From NCBI GenBank assembly GCA_013397865.1, contig VZTI01004400.1, positions 3,050,246 through 3,114,245 on the forward strand: a stretch of 64,000 nucleotides of DNA, given 5' to 3'. Positions within the stretch are counted from its first letter, which is position 1, and each line of letters starts with the position of its first letter. Position numbers and translations under genes: made by a program. This DNA comes from Struthidea cinerea (lineage: Eukaryota > Chordata > Aves > Passeriformes > Corcoracidae). Under the pieces are notes generated by a model, which worked only from the letters and a program-made list of their open reading frames with translations, had not been told where the DNA came from and made no database searches. Positions 12,921 to 25,440 of this stretch are shown here, piece by piece.

Positions 12921-15841
12921 TACTCCCAGAAGACAGAAATCAGTGTTACATAGTTTGGTTTTAGCTGAGGAAATGGTGTATTCCCCATTCCCTTAAATTC
13001 CTGATGACGTCTCCAGTTGGTGCTGGTATTGCACATCTTTCATCTGGACTTCTATATTTCTTGAACAAATGTAAGGAAAACTTCCCTAAAAATGGAAAAA
13101 AGGCCACAAAAGAGGCTTTAAATGCTCTGATGCATTCCTATGTATTTTCTACTTAAAAAAACCAAAGTATCTTTATCCGGTATTCTATTTTTAGAGTACC
13201 AGAATGGAACAAAATTTTTATTCAGCTCATAAGGGACTAAATCTCCTTTTGAAAATTTGTTCAACTGACAATGAGCCAATGGCCAAGTTACACAATAATG
13301 TGAAAAAAAAAAAAAAAAGAGAGTTACACATGAGTTAGCGGGGCTTTCTTTGCACGTAATGTACATATCAATTACTTAGTGATGCATTATATAGTATAAT
13401 CTAATTCAGCATGTCAAACTTTTCAACCCAATTTATAAATTCAGCTGCATCAGCCTCTGCATCATTTACACTGGATAATTTTTAGTTTCTCTTGAAATCA
13501 GCTCCTATGGAAAAAAAAAGGCTCGATTTATTGTGTGTGTTGTACTCTGGGACCTAGTTTGCTCAGTGAGCAAAATGAATGCAATGAGTTTCACACAGTA
13601 GAAGTAGATATTGTGTATTGTGTTTTGTATGCTGAGCCTTTTTCTTTCTTTTCTCTGTCTCTTTCTTTCTCTTTTTTTTCCCCCTCCAATAGAGCTATCC
13701 AGTCTTGAATGTGTCAGTGTGCCTTGAATGTGCAGTCACATTCTGAGGTATGTCTTTGAACTCTTCAATGGTGCTTTGCATTTCTTTGAGACCTTTTATG
13801 AGAAGGAAATAGAGAAATGTGGACTAAAATGCTGTGCAGTTGTCTCATTATTTCTCTTCCATTAAAAAAAAAAAAAAAAAGGAGAAGGAGTTAGTTTTTG
13901 TTAGACAGGGACACCACCGTTATATCGGATATTCAGCATCTACTGTGCATGGCTCCACACTGAAGCTTGCAGACAGCATGGGGTATGGCGTACCAATTTA
14001 GGAGGCCAAGACAATAGTTCTGTATCTGCTCTGAACAAAGAAATTATCATCCCCAGCTAGCAATGACTTTGACAACAGGAAATTGATTTTCAACATATAT
14101 CTCATTCCTGGCCATTTAAAAAAAACCCATTTTTTAAAAAAGCAAAGAAACCCCAAAGCACCTTCCCACCCAAAAAAAAAAAAAAAATCCAAAAATCTAA
14201 GCCCTAGAGAAAGATGAAGACTAATGGTTAGTAATCAGAAGATAATAAAGTGTGACCAGAAAAATTAGAAGCTCCCCTGCAGCTCTAATTAAGCTAGTAG
14301 GAAACTAGAAACATTAAAAACCTGTGGAAGGATGGCAGAATGGGACCTGTAAATACATGGTCTTCTTTAGGTCAGGATTCTGTCACTCTTCCTCAAAGTA
14401 ACTTTTTGGTACCTAAATGGTCACAAGCAGCAGGCAGTGGAGTGTGGGGTCACAGGAGAGCATTTGGCAAGTTTCAGCTGGAAAAACCCGTGCCACACAC
14501 TGGATACACAGCGTGTGGGGTACAGCCAGCTGCCTCCATACTGCAGGGATGTTCAGTGTCAGTGTCACCAGCCAGAGAGATGTAAATTAAATATATTTAA
14601 GGAGAAATTTCACAAAGGATTATTCTGGCACATAAAAAGGGAAGCCAATAAAAGTTTGGTACAGAGGAGTACTCCTAGAGATTGTATTAATATATTTTAT
14701 GAGGTTTCTTTTAATTAAATTTACAACTTAACAGGTTTAATTTCTACATGTGTCAGGCATGAAAAGGAAAGAGGACAGTTTGAGACAGTTTTTCTAGAAC
14801 TGAAGCAATTTTTTTCCCTCAAAATTACAAATATATCCCTTGCTCAGTGACTGTGTTTATCTTTTAAGTGGTGGGGAGTATGGGTTTACTATCTCAGTTA
14901 ATTCTCCGCTCTAACACCCATGAAGTGTAATGCATTAAACAAGTTTAATTTTTAGAATCTATTTTGCACATGCCCTTTTGACAGAGACATTCCACCAGCA
15001 GATAGCTTTTAATACTGTACTTGGGGCACAGCGCCTGACAGAGATTACTGTATAACCTGAAGTAAAAGTATTAGTGTAAAATACAAGACTGTGTACATGG
15101 GATTTCATCCAGAGCACTCAGCCAAAAGAAATACTGAACCGCTGTTAAATCATCCTAGTGAGTTAAGTATTGTGTGTGGCTTTGTTATTCTAAGCAAATG
15201 CACTCGTATTTGTTTCTGGAACTATAAGGGATCAGTCAAGCAAATGTTTCCGTGAAAGGAAAAAAAAATTATATGTTCATAAAACTTACACTGCCTTACT
15301 TCGTGGTGGCAAAGTATTTAAAATAATTGTTCAATGAAAGACTAAACATTTTCTTGGAAAACTCATTTAACTCAAGAATTAGCCGTATGAGGTGTCCACT
15401 CCACTGTGTAAAATAATAAATTTGTTCTTTCTTTTTCTGTTTTACCTTCAACACATAGCCACCGTTATAAAATCCATATGTTACGTGTAACTAGGCATTT
15501 CCATTTGAAAAAAGAAAAACAAAAAAACAACACAAACCAACAACTCAGACCTACAAAGAATTAGACTTGCAGGCCTAAGTAAAAGATTTGACTGGTTTCC
15601 AGTTTAAATTGGGGGTGAGAGAATGGAGAGAGGGGCAAGGTAAGGAGGAATTGGTGTTGGGCTGCCAAAACAGGGGCTGGCAGTAGGAACAAGCAGAACT
15701 GCCTCAGCCTTTATGCTCTGCTCCAGTTCACCGTGGGTGTACGGATTAAGCAACTACTGCCATTCCCACACCAGGGGTTTCCCTCCCAGGTGTGAAACAT
15801 CTTCCACATATATCAGCTGGGAGTTTTGGAAACAGCTGGTG
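12921..15841. other. AT-rich noncoding DNA with homopolymer runs
   Basis: No gene is recognised. Three A runs of about 16-17 bases occur near 13303-13318, 13864-13880 and 14172-14187. None sits at the end of a recognisable SINE or processed pseudogene, so they are listed as simple sequence. Confidence 0.55.
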
Positions 15842-16264
15842 CTCTCCTCTTCTCTTCTCTTTTCTCTTCTCTTCTCTTCTCTTCTCTTCTCTTCTCTTCT
15901 CTTCTCTTCTCTTCTCTTCTCTTCTCTTCTCTTCTCTTCTCTTCTCTTCTCTTCTCTTCTCTTCTCTTCTCTTCTCTTCTCTTCTCTTCTCTTCTCTTCT
16001 CTTCTCTTCTCTTCTCTTCTCTTCTCTTCTCTTCTCTTCTCTTCTCTTCTCTTCTCTTCTCTTCTCTTCTCTTCTCTTCTCTTCTCTTCTCTTCTCTTCT
16101 CTTCTCTTCTCTTCTCTTCTCTTCTCTTCTCTTCTCTTCTCTTCTCTTCTCTTCTCTTCTCTTCTCTTCTCTTCTCTTCTCTTCTCTTCTCTTCTCTTCT
16201 CTTCTCTTCTCTTCTCTTCTCTTCTCTTCTCTTCTCTTCTCTTCTCTTCTCTTCTCTTCTCTTC
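15842..16264. repeat. Long TCTTC pentanucleotide microsatellite
   Basis: After a short imperfect lead-in (about 15842-15862), roughly 80 uninterrupted TCTTC units follow (GAAGA on the other strand). The array ends at a single N at 16265. All six frames are open or nearly so, because the unit contains no stop in most frames. Those frames would encode meaningless LFSSL or REEKR-type repeats. The purity suggests a young and probably length-variable array. The true length may be longer, because assemblers often collapse such tracts. Confidence 0.98.
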
Positions 16265-16265
16265 N

Positions 16266-19200
16266 CTGGTTATCCCCACTGCGCTGCACATAATAATGGG
16301 GAAAAAAAAAGGGGTAATTCCTAGATATTATCACTGGTAGCTTTTGAACAGAAGCTGGAAGTTTTCCTTCGCATGCATTGCACTTGCTCTTGTGGGTAGT
16401 GGAACAAGGAGGGATAAATGTAAGGACAGTGTTCATGGAGGGTAATTCTGGTGGGTACCACACCTTCAAAATTATTCTGCCTGGCAGGGGAATTCCATCC
16501 CAAAGGCCATTTGATACAGCCTGGGGCACAGCACAGCACTGGCCACTTCATTATATTTTTTGAGGTCCCCCAAATCTCGGTCCATTGTGAGTGAGAGTTC
16601 ATTACTGCTATAATTTGGTGTAGTCACAAGTGTGACCCAGTCACCCTGGGGGTTTTCTCATCAGCCTCGTGTCTCTGGGGTCCCCCAAGTGGGACTGTGC
16701 CACAGCCTGATTTTGAAATGCCACCCGCTACCTCAGCTGTCTGTCTTTCTGAAAAAGCCTTCAGATGGTCATTTATGGCAAAGCATGAAACTCCCAGGAA
16801 TGGAGGAGAGGGATCCTCCCTACTCCAGGCTACAGCCTTTTCTTTAGTCTTCACCAGGCAGTCTCAGTCCCTGCTCACTGTGGTTTGCTCACACACAGTA
16901 TATAAACACACTGTTCTGGCTGGATTTGCTGGCTTTGCACCTCTCCTCTCCAAAAAATTCCTCAACCTGACCACTTTAGGAGATATTTCACTGAGCAGCA
17001 TCTACAACTAAAACATTTCAAAGGATTTTCCCTTGTGATACAGAAAGACAAAACCCATATAGAACTGTTATTTTGTGTTTCTTTATAAATCTCTAGTATT
17101 TAAACATCATAAAAATACACAATTCTGTTTATGAAATCTGTTAAAAATAGTCCTTCTCACCTTTTTGCAATAAAATATGTTTCAGCTAAGTGTCTTATTG
17201 GTGCATTTTCCCAGTTGTAGTCAAAAAAGACCTATTTTAGCATAGATGTCACAAATTCAAAAGAGCAGAGGCCTATAAAACACAGAGTGTGGTTTCAGTT
17301 TTATCATTACAGGCTAAGGCACAGTGTGTCCATTGCCAACAGCTGGAAAATGAGACAATGACTAAAAGTGGCATCATTGTGTCTCCTGGATGCTTTACTG
17401 GCAAAGTTCAGTGAGGTGAAGGCACTTGTGATGGAGACAGCTCAACAGGGATTTTTCACCTCGTGTCACACGGTAGTTAAAAAAAAAAATTCTGCTAAAA
17501 GATGTCAGAGGTGAACTGAACAGCTTGAGTCTAGTACAAAAATCAATGCACACAAATTGTTTAGGTCCCAGTTTTGCTCTACAGTGTGTGTGTACGCCTA
17601 CAAATTATAAATATGGCCGTCTAGGAAATCATGCCTTTGCTGTTTGTCACCTACTTCATCTCTGCCACGTGTTTCAGTGAGGTCAGTAGATATTTGCATA
17701 GCTACTGCAACCTCCTCTTCACAGGAGGGGACAGCACAGTCCTGGCTGGGTCGTTTAGGAGATGGTGATTTCCCCCCCTCCCTCCATTTCCATTTGTTCA
17801 CCTTGTGTTCTGCTGAGCAGCTTCTCTCTCAGTCACCTGCTGAGTAAGGATATTTCTCCACAACACCTTTTTCAGGCATCCGTGCTGCCCATGTGCTGGG
17901 CTGACAAAAAGCCCTAGGGCCACCGTGACCCTAAGCCCACCACCCCTTCTCTTATGAGAGCAAACAAGTCAGGCCTTGGCAGCTCAGATGGAAGGCAGAA
18001 AATTCTTGTGTAAGCCAGGGAAGTGTCACAGAGGCTGTATCTCAATTCTGCTGCAGTTTCCACACTCAGATGACTTCTTTAGTGTTATTGTTTTGAGTGA
18101 AATCTAACCTTGATTATGTGACAGGGACCTATTACATGATTTGACTGTCAGGTGCTAAATGCATTTGCAGTGCAGTATTTGATTATGAAATGTTAACAGC
18201 ATTTGTGGTATTGCCATAATAGCTACAGATCCCAGCTACTAACAAGGCCTTACTGTGCCAGTCATTTTACAAATCTGGAGCAGAAGACAGGCCTTGTCTC
18301 TGAGACCGTGAAGTTTACAGGGAAACATGTCTGAGCACTGAACTTAAGCACAGACCAACTCAGTAACTTGCCTGAAGTCTTAATAGCCAGTCAGTGGGAG
18401 AGCCAGAGAGAAAAAACACGTTCCCTGAGCTCTGGTTGTGCTGTGCTCTCCTGATCACTTCACTTTTAAATAAATCTGGTGTTTAAAGTGCTGTTTATGG
18501 CTATCGTTCCAAGGGAAGTTGATAAGGTCAGTGCACAAGCCCCTAAGACAGAGGAGAGTTATATTTGGAGGTGCTGCAGTGCACAGGCACTGCAAACATG
18601 GGCAGCGGTGGAGAATTTTGAAGAATGGTGGAGTAATGAAATGAGTTAACCTGTGAAGTGGGAAAACTATCAGACCTTCAAGTCTGAGCAAGTGTCAGGA
18701 TGTGTGGGAGTACGGAAGCGGAGGAGGGAGAAGCAGAGGGGAGAACATATGGATGTGTCTTCTCTTGCAGTCACAGTCTCCTATGCAGGGGAAGGTCGCA
18801 GTGTTATTAAACGCAGCAAATGTGCTGCAGCTGTAAGGCAGACAATCAGAATAATCCACTAAAAATTGTATGCATGTATGGAGATTTAAGCATCTGTATA
18901 TACAAACATAAAACTTTCATTTGTGGTAGAGAGTTGACTGAAATTGTACTTAATTTTATTTCCTTATTTAGTTGAGAATATGTGATTCACATTCAAGGTC
19001 CAACAGAAGCTAAACCCATCTAATTTAACTAAACCACAGTGGGTGTCTGGTACATCAAAAGTGCATGAGTAACTGATGGGACATGGCAGGGATCTGGTGA
19101 CAACTCTTCTCAGTGCTGACCTCAACAGCAGCTCCTCCTGTTCAGTAGCAGGGACAGATCAATGCTTGAATTTATTTATCACCTTCAGTTTAAACACTGG

Positions 19201-21719
19201 CAGTATTTCAAATATTTTCTCAAATACTGTACTTTCATATAACCAGGTTCGGAGGAAAACAAAGGATAGAGGATTTATTTGAGGAAAAATGGTATTTATT
19301 GTAATGAAATGATTTCTAAATGAAACTAATTTTTAAAAATACAATTTGTAACCATGCAACATGGAATTCAGTCTTCTCCAACTGAAGGTGGCCACAAAGC
19401 ATTCCCTGAATTCTATGTAAATAATGGTTTCTTTGGATCTCATTTTAGCAAAACATTTGTGTTCCGTCTTAACTAAAGGTGGGCTAGAGTCCTGTTGTTG
19501 TTAAAAAGCCTAAAAGTTGGTGTAAAAACTTTGATGAATGGAGATTGACTGCTTAAATAGTAGAAGAAAGCAAATTCTCTTACAAATTGCTGGAGCTAGT
19601 CACCTTTTTTTATCACTGTGGAACAAAGGTTTCCAGTTTTCTTTCTTCATATGACCAGAAAAATCTGTTTTAGAATGCTACTTTAACTTTGAATAAATGT
19701 GCATGCCACAGGCAGGCAGAAGTTGTTGGGCTCAGAGGTTTCTGTAGGCTTGCCTTTCTTACTTGTTCTGACAAGCAGCTGTAATAAGTTAAGGGGTGTC
19801 CATGTGCCATCTGTTCTTTTCAACCGACCATGTGAGAAAGTTTGCTTTCAAAGTGATTTTACTGCTTTGATTCCATTCCTCCATGTCTTTTACTGCTTCT
19901 TACTTTCCATTCTCTATTACTTTTCATTGTTTCCCATTATTAATCCTTCCTTACCCTTGATATGTCCCCCAGGGCTCTTATTCTGTGGGTGGTGAGCACT
20001 GTCCCATGCACGAAACTTCTACTCTCATCAGGCGCTGACTGATGAGTTTTTTTCTGAACTCCCATGAAAGCTCAGAAAACCATCTCTCATGTGTGTCCCT
20101 GTAGAACAACCTTGACACCTACCAATGAACTTTTTAATGTGCTGTTTACTCTAGGTATTAACGCGCACTGGGGTAGTGGCACATCTAGAGAAGAGTGGCA
20201 CAGAGCTTTTCCTGCACATTTCAGGCTCTCTCTGTGTGGATCAGGTGTATCAGATGTCACTTTCGCCTGGCAGTGTCCTGCCTCCTACAACTCCTGAGTA
20301 CAATGTTGGAGAATCAGTAGCATTTCAAGCTTTCAAAAAATGAATGGACATGGCTGGACCCTTGATGTTGTTTCAGTGTGTCTTGGGGTTGATCATTCTC
20401 CACCTCACGTTCCCATAGGAAATGTCCTCAGCTTTGCTCCTAAGCTCATGTGATTGTTGGCTCTGTGTCATTCTCTTTTCTGATCCTGCAGAAAGGCAAA
20501 TTACTCTCTGCCTTTCCTCTGGTTCAGCTTGAAAATATGAAAGGTAAAATAAGATGGGCACACGTGATTCCACCCTGAAGAGTGTGGTAACCTTGAGGAG
20601 TTATAAAGCCTGATCCGTGAAGATACGCATGCCAGAACCTGATGTTGCAGGAAAATAACATTTTCTACGTAAGTATTTTAGCCTTCTGTCTGTTACAGAT
20701 AGACCTTTTGATGTCTCTTATAATTGAAAAGGTATTGCTTGTCTGTGGTAAGAAAGAGACAAAGGGACGGGTTTTCTTCTTGTGCTGTGTCTTGATCTGT
20801 GCTCACAATTTCAGCCTGTATGCCTTGAAATACTTTCCTGAATTGAAAAAGTCAAGTTCACTATAATCCCCTAAGATGGAGCTCACAGGTTCACAGTCTT
20901 TCCCCGTTGCTGCCAATTTAAAGATGAGGTTGTGTCCCTCTGCTCCCCTGGGGGCTGGGTTGGTTCCAAGCCATTGCAGCAAATCGCCCAAATGTGCGGT
21001 CTCTCTGCCTCTTACCGGTGAGTTTAATTTAAACCAGGAGATACATTGAACTACCTGACCTCACACCTCCAGAAATGCAGCCTCTGAATGAAACAATGCA
21101 CAAATGTCACCTCAAAAGTCAAGTTTCATACTCACAGGCCAGGCCATTCTGATGTTCTCAACTTGCAGGCAAGTCAAAGAGTAGCTGCAGCACTGGACAG
21201 TGTTGGATTTTGGGTGGAATTTGGATGTTGACATGTGATAGACATGCAGAGGTGATATCCTCTTTGCTGACCATGGATTACTCTGCCAAAGCTCCATCCA
21301 TGCGGGGAGTGTCCCTTCAGACTGTATCTCCCATTGATATTTGCAGGACATCAAGGAGTTCCTCTCACATCTGAGTGTATGAAACACAAAGACATGCAGA
21401 AATAAGGATGGATTTGGCAGAGAGGCAGCTGAGGTTGCTCTTTCAACAAAGAATTCTGAGACTGACTTGTAAGTGTCACCTCTCATCTGGATTGTAATTT
21501 GAAAGGAACTGGGGGCCAGAGACGTCCACCAGCCTGTACGCATGGTCATGTATTCATTTGGTGTAAGGAGGTATTAATAATATTTATGAATAATATTTTT
21601 TTGGTAAATTTATGGTGAAAATATCTCCAGCTTTACCTAGAGGGGACATATAACCACACAAAGTCATAATGTGTATGTAAAAAATACTCCTGTCAAGTAT
21701 TCTGTTTGCTGTGCTCTCA
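16266..21719. other. Noncoding DNA, no gene recognised
   Basis: Several frames of 60-100 residues occur on both strands, but none has a domain, a repeat pattern or a coherent exon structure. A short C-rich tract sits near 17764-17780. No transposon is recognised. Confidence 0.55.
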
Positions 21720-21900
21720 CTGGCGCTCACTGATGTCCTAATTAACTTTCCCAGGAGGAAGACCGCCGGCTAAATGGTCTTCTGGCTGGAATTTCATTTG
21801 ACTCGAAGGCTGGAATGTCCGGGTAAAGCTCTGTGATGGTATAGAGAAGCCCCCACTGCACAGGGTACCACTTTTGTTATCACTATTAGAATTCACATCC
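21720..21900. promoter_or_regulatory. Candidate enhancer-like block with TEAD-like strings
   Basis: A compact block contains CCTAATTAAC (a homeodomain-type core), a locally CpG-containing string around 21763-21770, and two GGCTGGAAT strings. The second continues into GGAATGT, which matches the usual TEAD core. This arrangement is enhancer-like. It is an inference without alignment support. Confidence 0.3.
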
Positions 21901-22129
21901 AGGCAAGAGAGTCACAACCAACCTGAATTAAACATAGGGGGTCTCTCGCTGTGACTTAGAGAACTTCAGTTCAGCTGAGGTCCTCTCAAATGCACGGATG
22001 ACTGATTGCAGCCATGTGCCATGAATGTTATACCCTTTAACAATGTCTTCCTCAAAATACATGAGAATACAGACGAGCACCCCAAGTACTCAAATATCTG
22101 GGAAACTGGCTTAGTATTGTTTGACAAAT

Positions 22130-22900
22130 CCTCTCTGCTGAGCTAAATCAGCCAGTTAGTCATGCTAATGCTTGTTAATGGCATTTCTGTTAAAAGAACA
22201 GTGTGATTTGGTTCTAAATTCTAGCAACAAAAAAACCCAACATGTATTGATCCTACATTGCAAATGAATGATGTTTCTGTGCTACTGAAACTCAAAAAGG
22301 TGTGACTGGTTACACCTTGCTACCATCTGCCAAGGCAGCAACTCAGTAGTACTTTCACACCTTCCAGTAAAATTTCACGATACGGATCCCAGCAGAGACC
22401 ATTAAATCAAACTTCATACAGGCATGGCTACTTCCCTGAGAAAAACAGATCAGGCCTAAAGAAGCACCAACAGTTGGCTTGTTTGAGCTGAACCTATTAA
22501 TTGCACTGGCGTCCACCTCGTTGTGCTCAATTATGAGCCCATTTTGAAAGGACAGTTTGTCTTTAATGGGTTAACAGGCGCCACATTAACAGAGGAGCTA
22601 TAACACGATAAACAAATATAGTTTAATGCACCCTACTTTGAATGCAGAGTTCATATGTATTCCAGACAAAAGGCCAAACAAATTTACAACACTTCATGCA
22701 TTTCTATGGCTGAGCACTTTTTTACTGAAGGATATGTAAATCCTGCACTAATCAGAGGTTCTGGGATTCCAAATGCCACTAAAGGTTATGACCTGAAGCC
22801 CTGCTAATAGATGACTGAGGGCGTAGACTAAGTAGTTCTGAATGACAGCAACCACAGGGTGTTTTGCATGAAAAGTAACCTCTAATAAATGACCTCTGCT
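22130..22900. promoter_or_regulatory. Candidate enhancer-like block (octamer-like, homeodomain, FOX)
   Basis: Visible motifs include ATGCTAAT (22162-22169, octamer-like) and the dyad GCTCAATTATGAGC (22525-22538), which places an ATTA core between 5-bp complementary arms. There is also a TTTAATGGGTTAAC string and ATAAACAA (22608-22615, FOX-like). Open frames are absent over most of the block. The dense mix of developmental factor motifs in frame-poor DNA is what vertebrate conserved noncoding elements usually look like. Conservation is not demonstrable here. Confidence 0.4.
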
Positions 22901-24439
22901 TTTTTCCTTTCAAAGCTATGACAGTAATGAATATGAAAGGGGGAGCTTTGTACACACCGGGTGTTATTTACACCTAAACACTGCAAGAGTGTGGATGTAT
23001 GTGAGGGTTTCAGTTCGGCTGAAAAAAGGAAGAATGGGTGTTTTCGCTGCCTTAACAAACACTGCTGCACTTCTGCTGGCTTCATTAATAATCCCTTTCT
23101 TAAACAGTGGTACAAAACAACAAGGTCTTGCTGTTAAAGGGAGTATTTCCTCCTTCATTTTGTGTATGTGTGCTTATATAAACATCTGTGTATATGTATG
23201 CATGTAGATATGTTTACTGGATGGATTATAGGCTTTATGTGAATTCTCCTGGATTGCTAGAAGCATTGATGGAAGCATTCAAATTTCTGCTGTTTTGTGA
23301 CCTTTAGTTAGGCAGAACATTGTGTCTTTGGTGGTATGAACAAAGCAAGGATGGTTTTAATGGCAGAGAGCCACTTCTCATGGATGATATTTACACTTGG
23401 ACTTCTGGCAGGAAAACAGTTCTAAGATCTTTTTTCTTACATACATGCAGAACCAGAGTTCTGAATTTTTTTTTTCCTTGAATGAAGGTGATCAATTGCT
23501 GAAACCTTTCACATCCTGATGGAGATCCTGGAGGGGGAATAGAGCAATTACGAGTGGACTGTGTTGTCTATGCTCCTACCAGCTCAGGATTGTTCCCAGA
23601 TGCATGCATTGCTTTGCCTTAGCCATTCTCCATGTAAATCACTTGCAATGCATTGCTTTGGGAGCTCCCTTCCTCTCCCTTCCTGGTTTCAGTGAGTAAG
23701 AGCAGACCAGGATAGAAGAAGGCAGGCAGGCAAGAGCATGCCTGTTCCTCTGTGCAGCTGGGAACTGAGCCGTGCAGGTCTCCTTACTGCAGCGCTGGCA
23801 GAGGGGTTGTGGGGACAAAGGAAACCTCAAAAACTGGGGTCACATCAGAGGTCCCTGAGCTGACGTGCTGAGGCACAGGCTGTATGGTTGAGACTCGGGG
23901 TGCAGATGTGCCTGCCTGGGACCCAGCACCCTACAGCAGCTCACGCAGTGCCAGAGGGCACTGATTAACCCTCCACTTCCCTCTGCCAGCTTGCAGTTTG
24001 GGAGCTTGTGTGCTTAAATCCCATTGCAGGCTTTCTTGACAGTCCTGCTGGAGTCATATTGAGGGCCCGGCATCTTCTGGGTGCTCAGGTGCCAGTCTTG
24101 CTGCTGAACAGCTCAGTCCTGTACGGTGCTGCCACTACATGCTGCTGTGCACAGACTGCCTCCAGACACGTCACACATGGCACTAGGGTGGCTGTGACAC
24201 TCCACTTGCCCCTGAACCCTGTTAGCTTCCCTTTATAAAGTCTGTTTATTTAGGATTCAGGCATGTCAACAAGCAGCATGTGGCCTACAAAGAGCATCTT
24301 GATAGCCAAATGCACTTCATACCCCAAGAAGCTTTTGTCTGATGCACAAGTTTTTCGCTTTTCTTAATATTATCCAAATATTTTTTCATTAGTTAATTTT
24401 TAATACAGGTGTTTTCTGTGCAGAACATAGTTATGTTTG
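22901..24439. other. Noncoding DNA, no gene recognised
   Basis: A TG-rich stretch lies near 23160-23210 and a GC-richer patch near 23640-24230. Their frames have no recognisable domains. Confidence 0.5.
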
Positions 24440-24680
24440 TTCAGGTATGACTGCCATTTTGTTAGGTGGCAATTTAGCCCGAGTAAGAAGACCAAAGCAG
24501 GGCTTTAAAATGCATTCCTCATAAAAAATTAAAGAGCTATTCTTTATTTACATATTTACACAACACTCAATCCATCGTGTAAAGCTTTCTCTGCCTTAAA
24601 CCCAAATCTCCGGGGTGTACTCTGTGCCTGGGGAAATTGGATGGCTCGGAAAAATGATAAAGAGGTATCTGTCCATCCAC
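24440..24680. promoter_or_regulatory. Candidate enhancer-like block
   Basis: Frame-poor sequence with CAATTTAGCCCGAGTAAG, a TAAAATGCATTCC string and several AT-rich homeodomain-type cores. The call rests on composition only. Confidence 0.25.
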
Positions 24681-24849
24681 CTATCTATCATTTTTTACAC
24701 CATACTCATTACCATGGTCTCTGAGCTCCTATTACACGTATGGAACCTTTCCCATTTCAGTACGGAGCTGGTCAGCAGAGACAGCAAAGACATCATTATT
24801 TTCTGAAGAGCGCGAGCCTGGGGAAGGACCGGCTGCTCACTCTGCAGTG

Positions 24850-25440
24850 GCCATTTGGCAGCAGCCAGTTTGTACAGAAGACAAATCCCTTTTATTAGCT
24901 GCCTGGGAAGTCCGGTTTGGCTTCTGGAAGATGCAGTTCAAATGGACTGTGTGCAGAGAATTAGCCTTAGGTATCAACATTGCTGCTCCCACATTCACTT
25001 CATGTCACCTTGAGAGAGCGGCTACCTCTTCCCTGCCTTCCTGACAGCTGCTTACCAGGAGGCCGACTTCAGCTCTGAAAAGGCATCAAAAGACCTGGCA
25101 ACTTTAACTTAGATAGACTGTCCGAGAGACTCTTCAAATTAACAGAAATAGCAGCATTTCTCATTCTCTTGCATGTAACTGTTTGGCCACTTTCAGGCCA
25201 TGTCATCACACATTTGTCTCATTGTTACCCTGGGGCCCACCTGTTTCTTTGCAGAATTCACTTATTGTCTTTTGACTTGTGCTTCAATTTCAAGCTCTGA
25301 AGGATGGCAGCTTTTTATTAGGTTGTATTCAGGGCCAGCCATAGTGGGGGCCTGATCCTTGACAAAGACCTGTGGGCATTTAGCAGACAAATATTAGTTA
25401 ACAATGATCATTACAAAGAATAAAGTAACATCACCACTCT
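24850..25440. promoter_or_regulatory. Candidate enhancer-like block with SOX/TCF-type HMG motifs
   Basis: HMG-box-type strings cluster here: CATTGTTACC around 25220-25229, TTGACAAAGACC around 25359-25370, AACAATGA at 25400-25407 and ACAAAG at 25413-25418. Between the last two lies the palindrome AATGATCATT (25403-25412). SOX and TCF/LEF proteins bind related ACAAT or CTTTG cores. The clustering suggests a regulatory element, but this is motif-level inference. Confidence 0.35.

Noticed and set aside
13303..14187. Three A runs of 16-17 bases as possible SINE or processed-pseudogene tails
   Set aside because: No recognisable retroposed body or target-site duplication lies upstream of any of them.
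15713..16529. Long open frames on both strands (155-238 residues)
   Set aside because: They are translations of the TCTTC microsatellite in all frames (LFSSL and REEKR-type repeats), with no biological coding signal.
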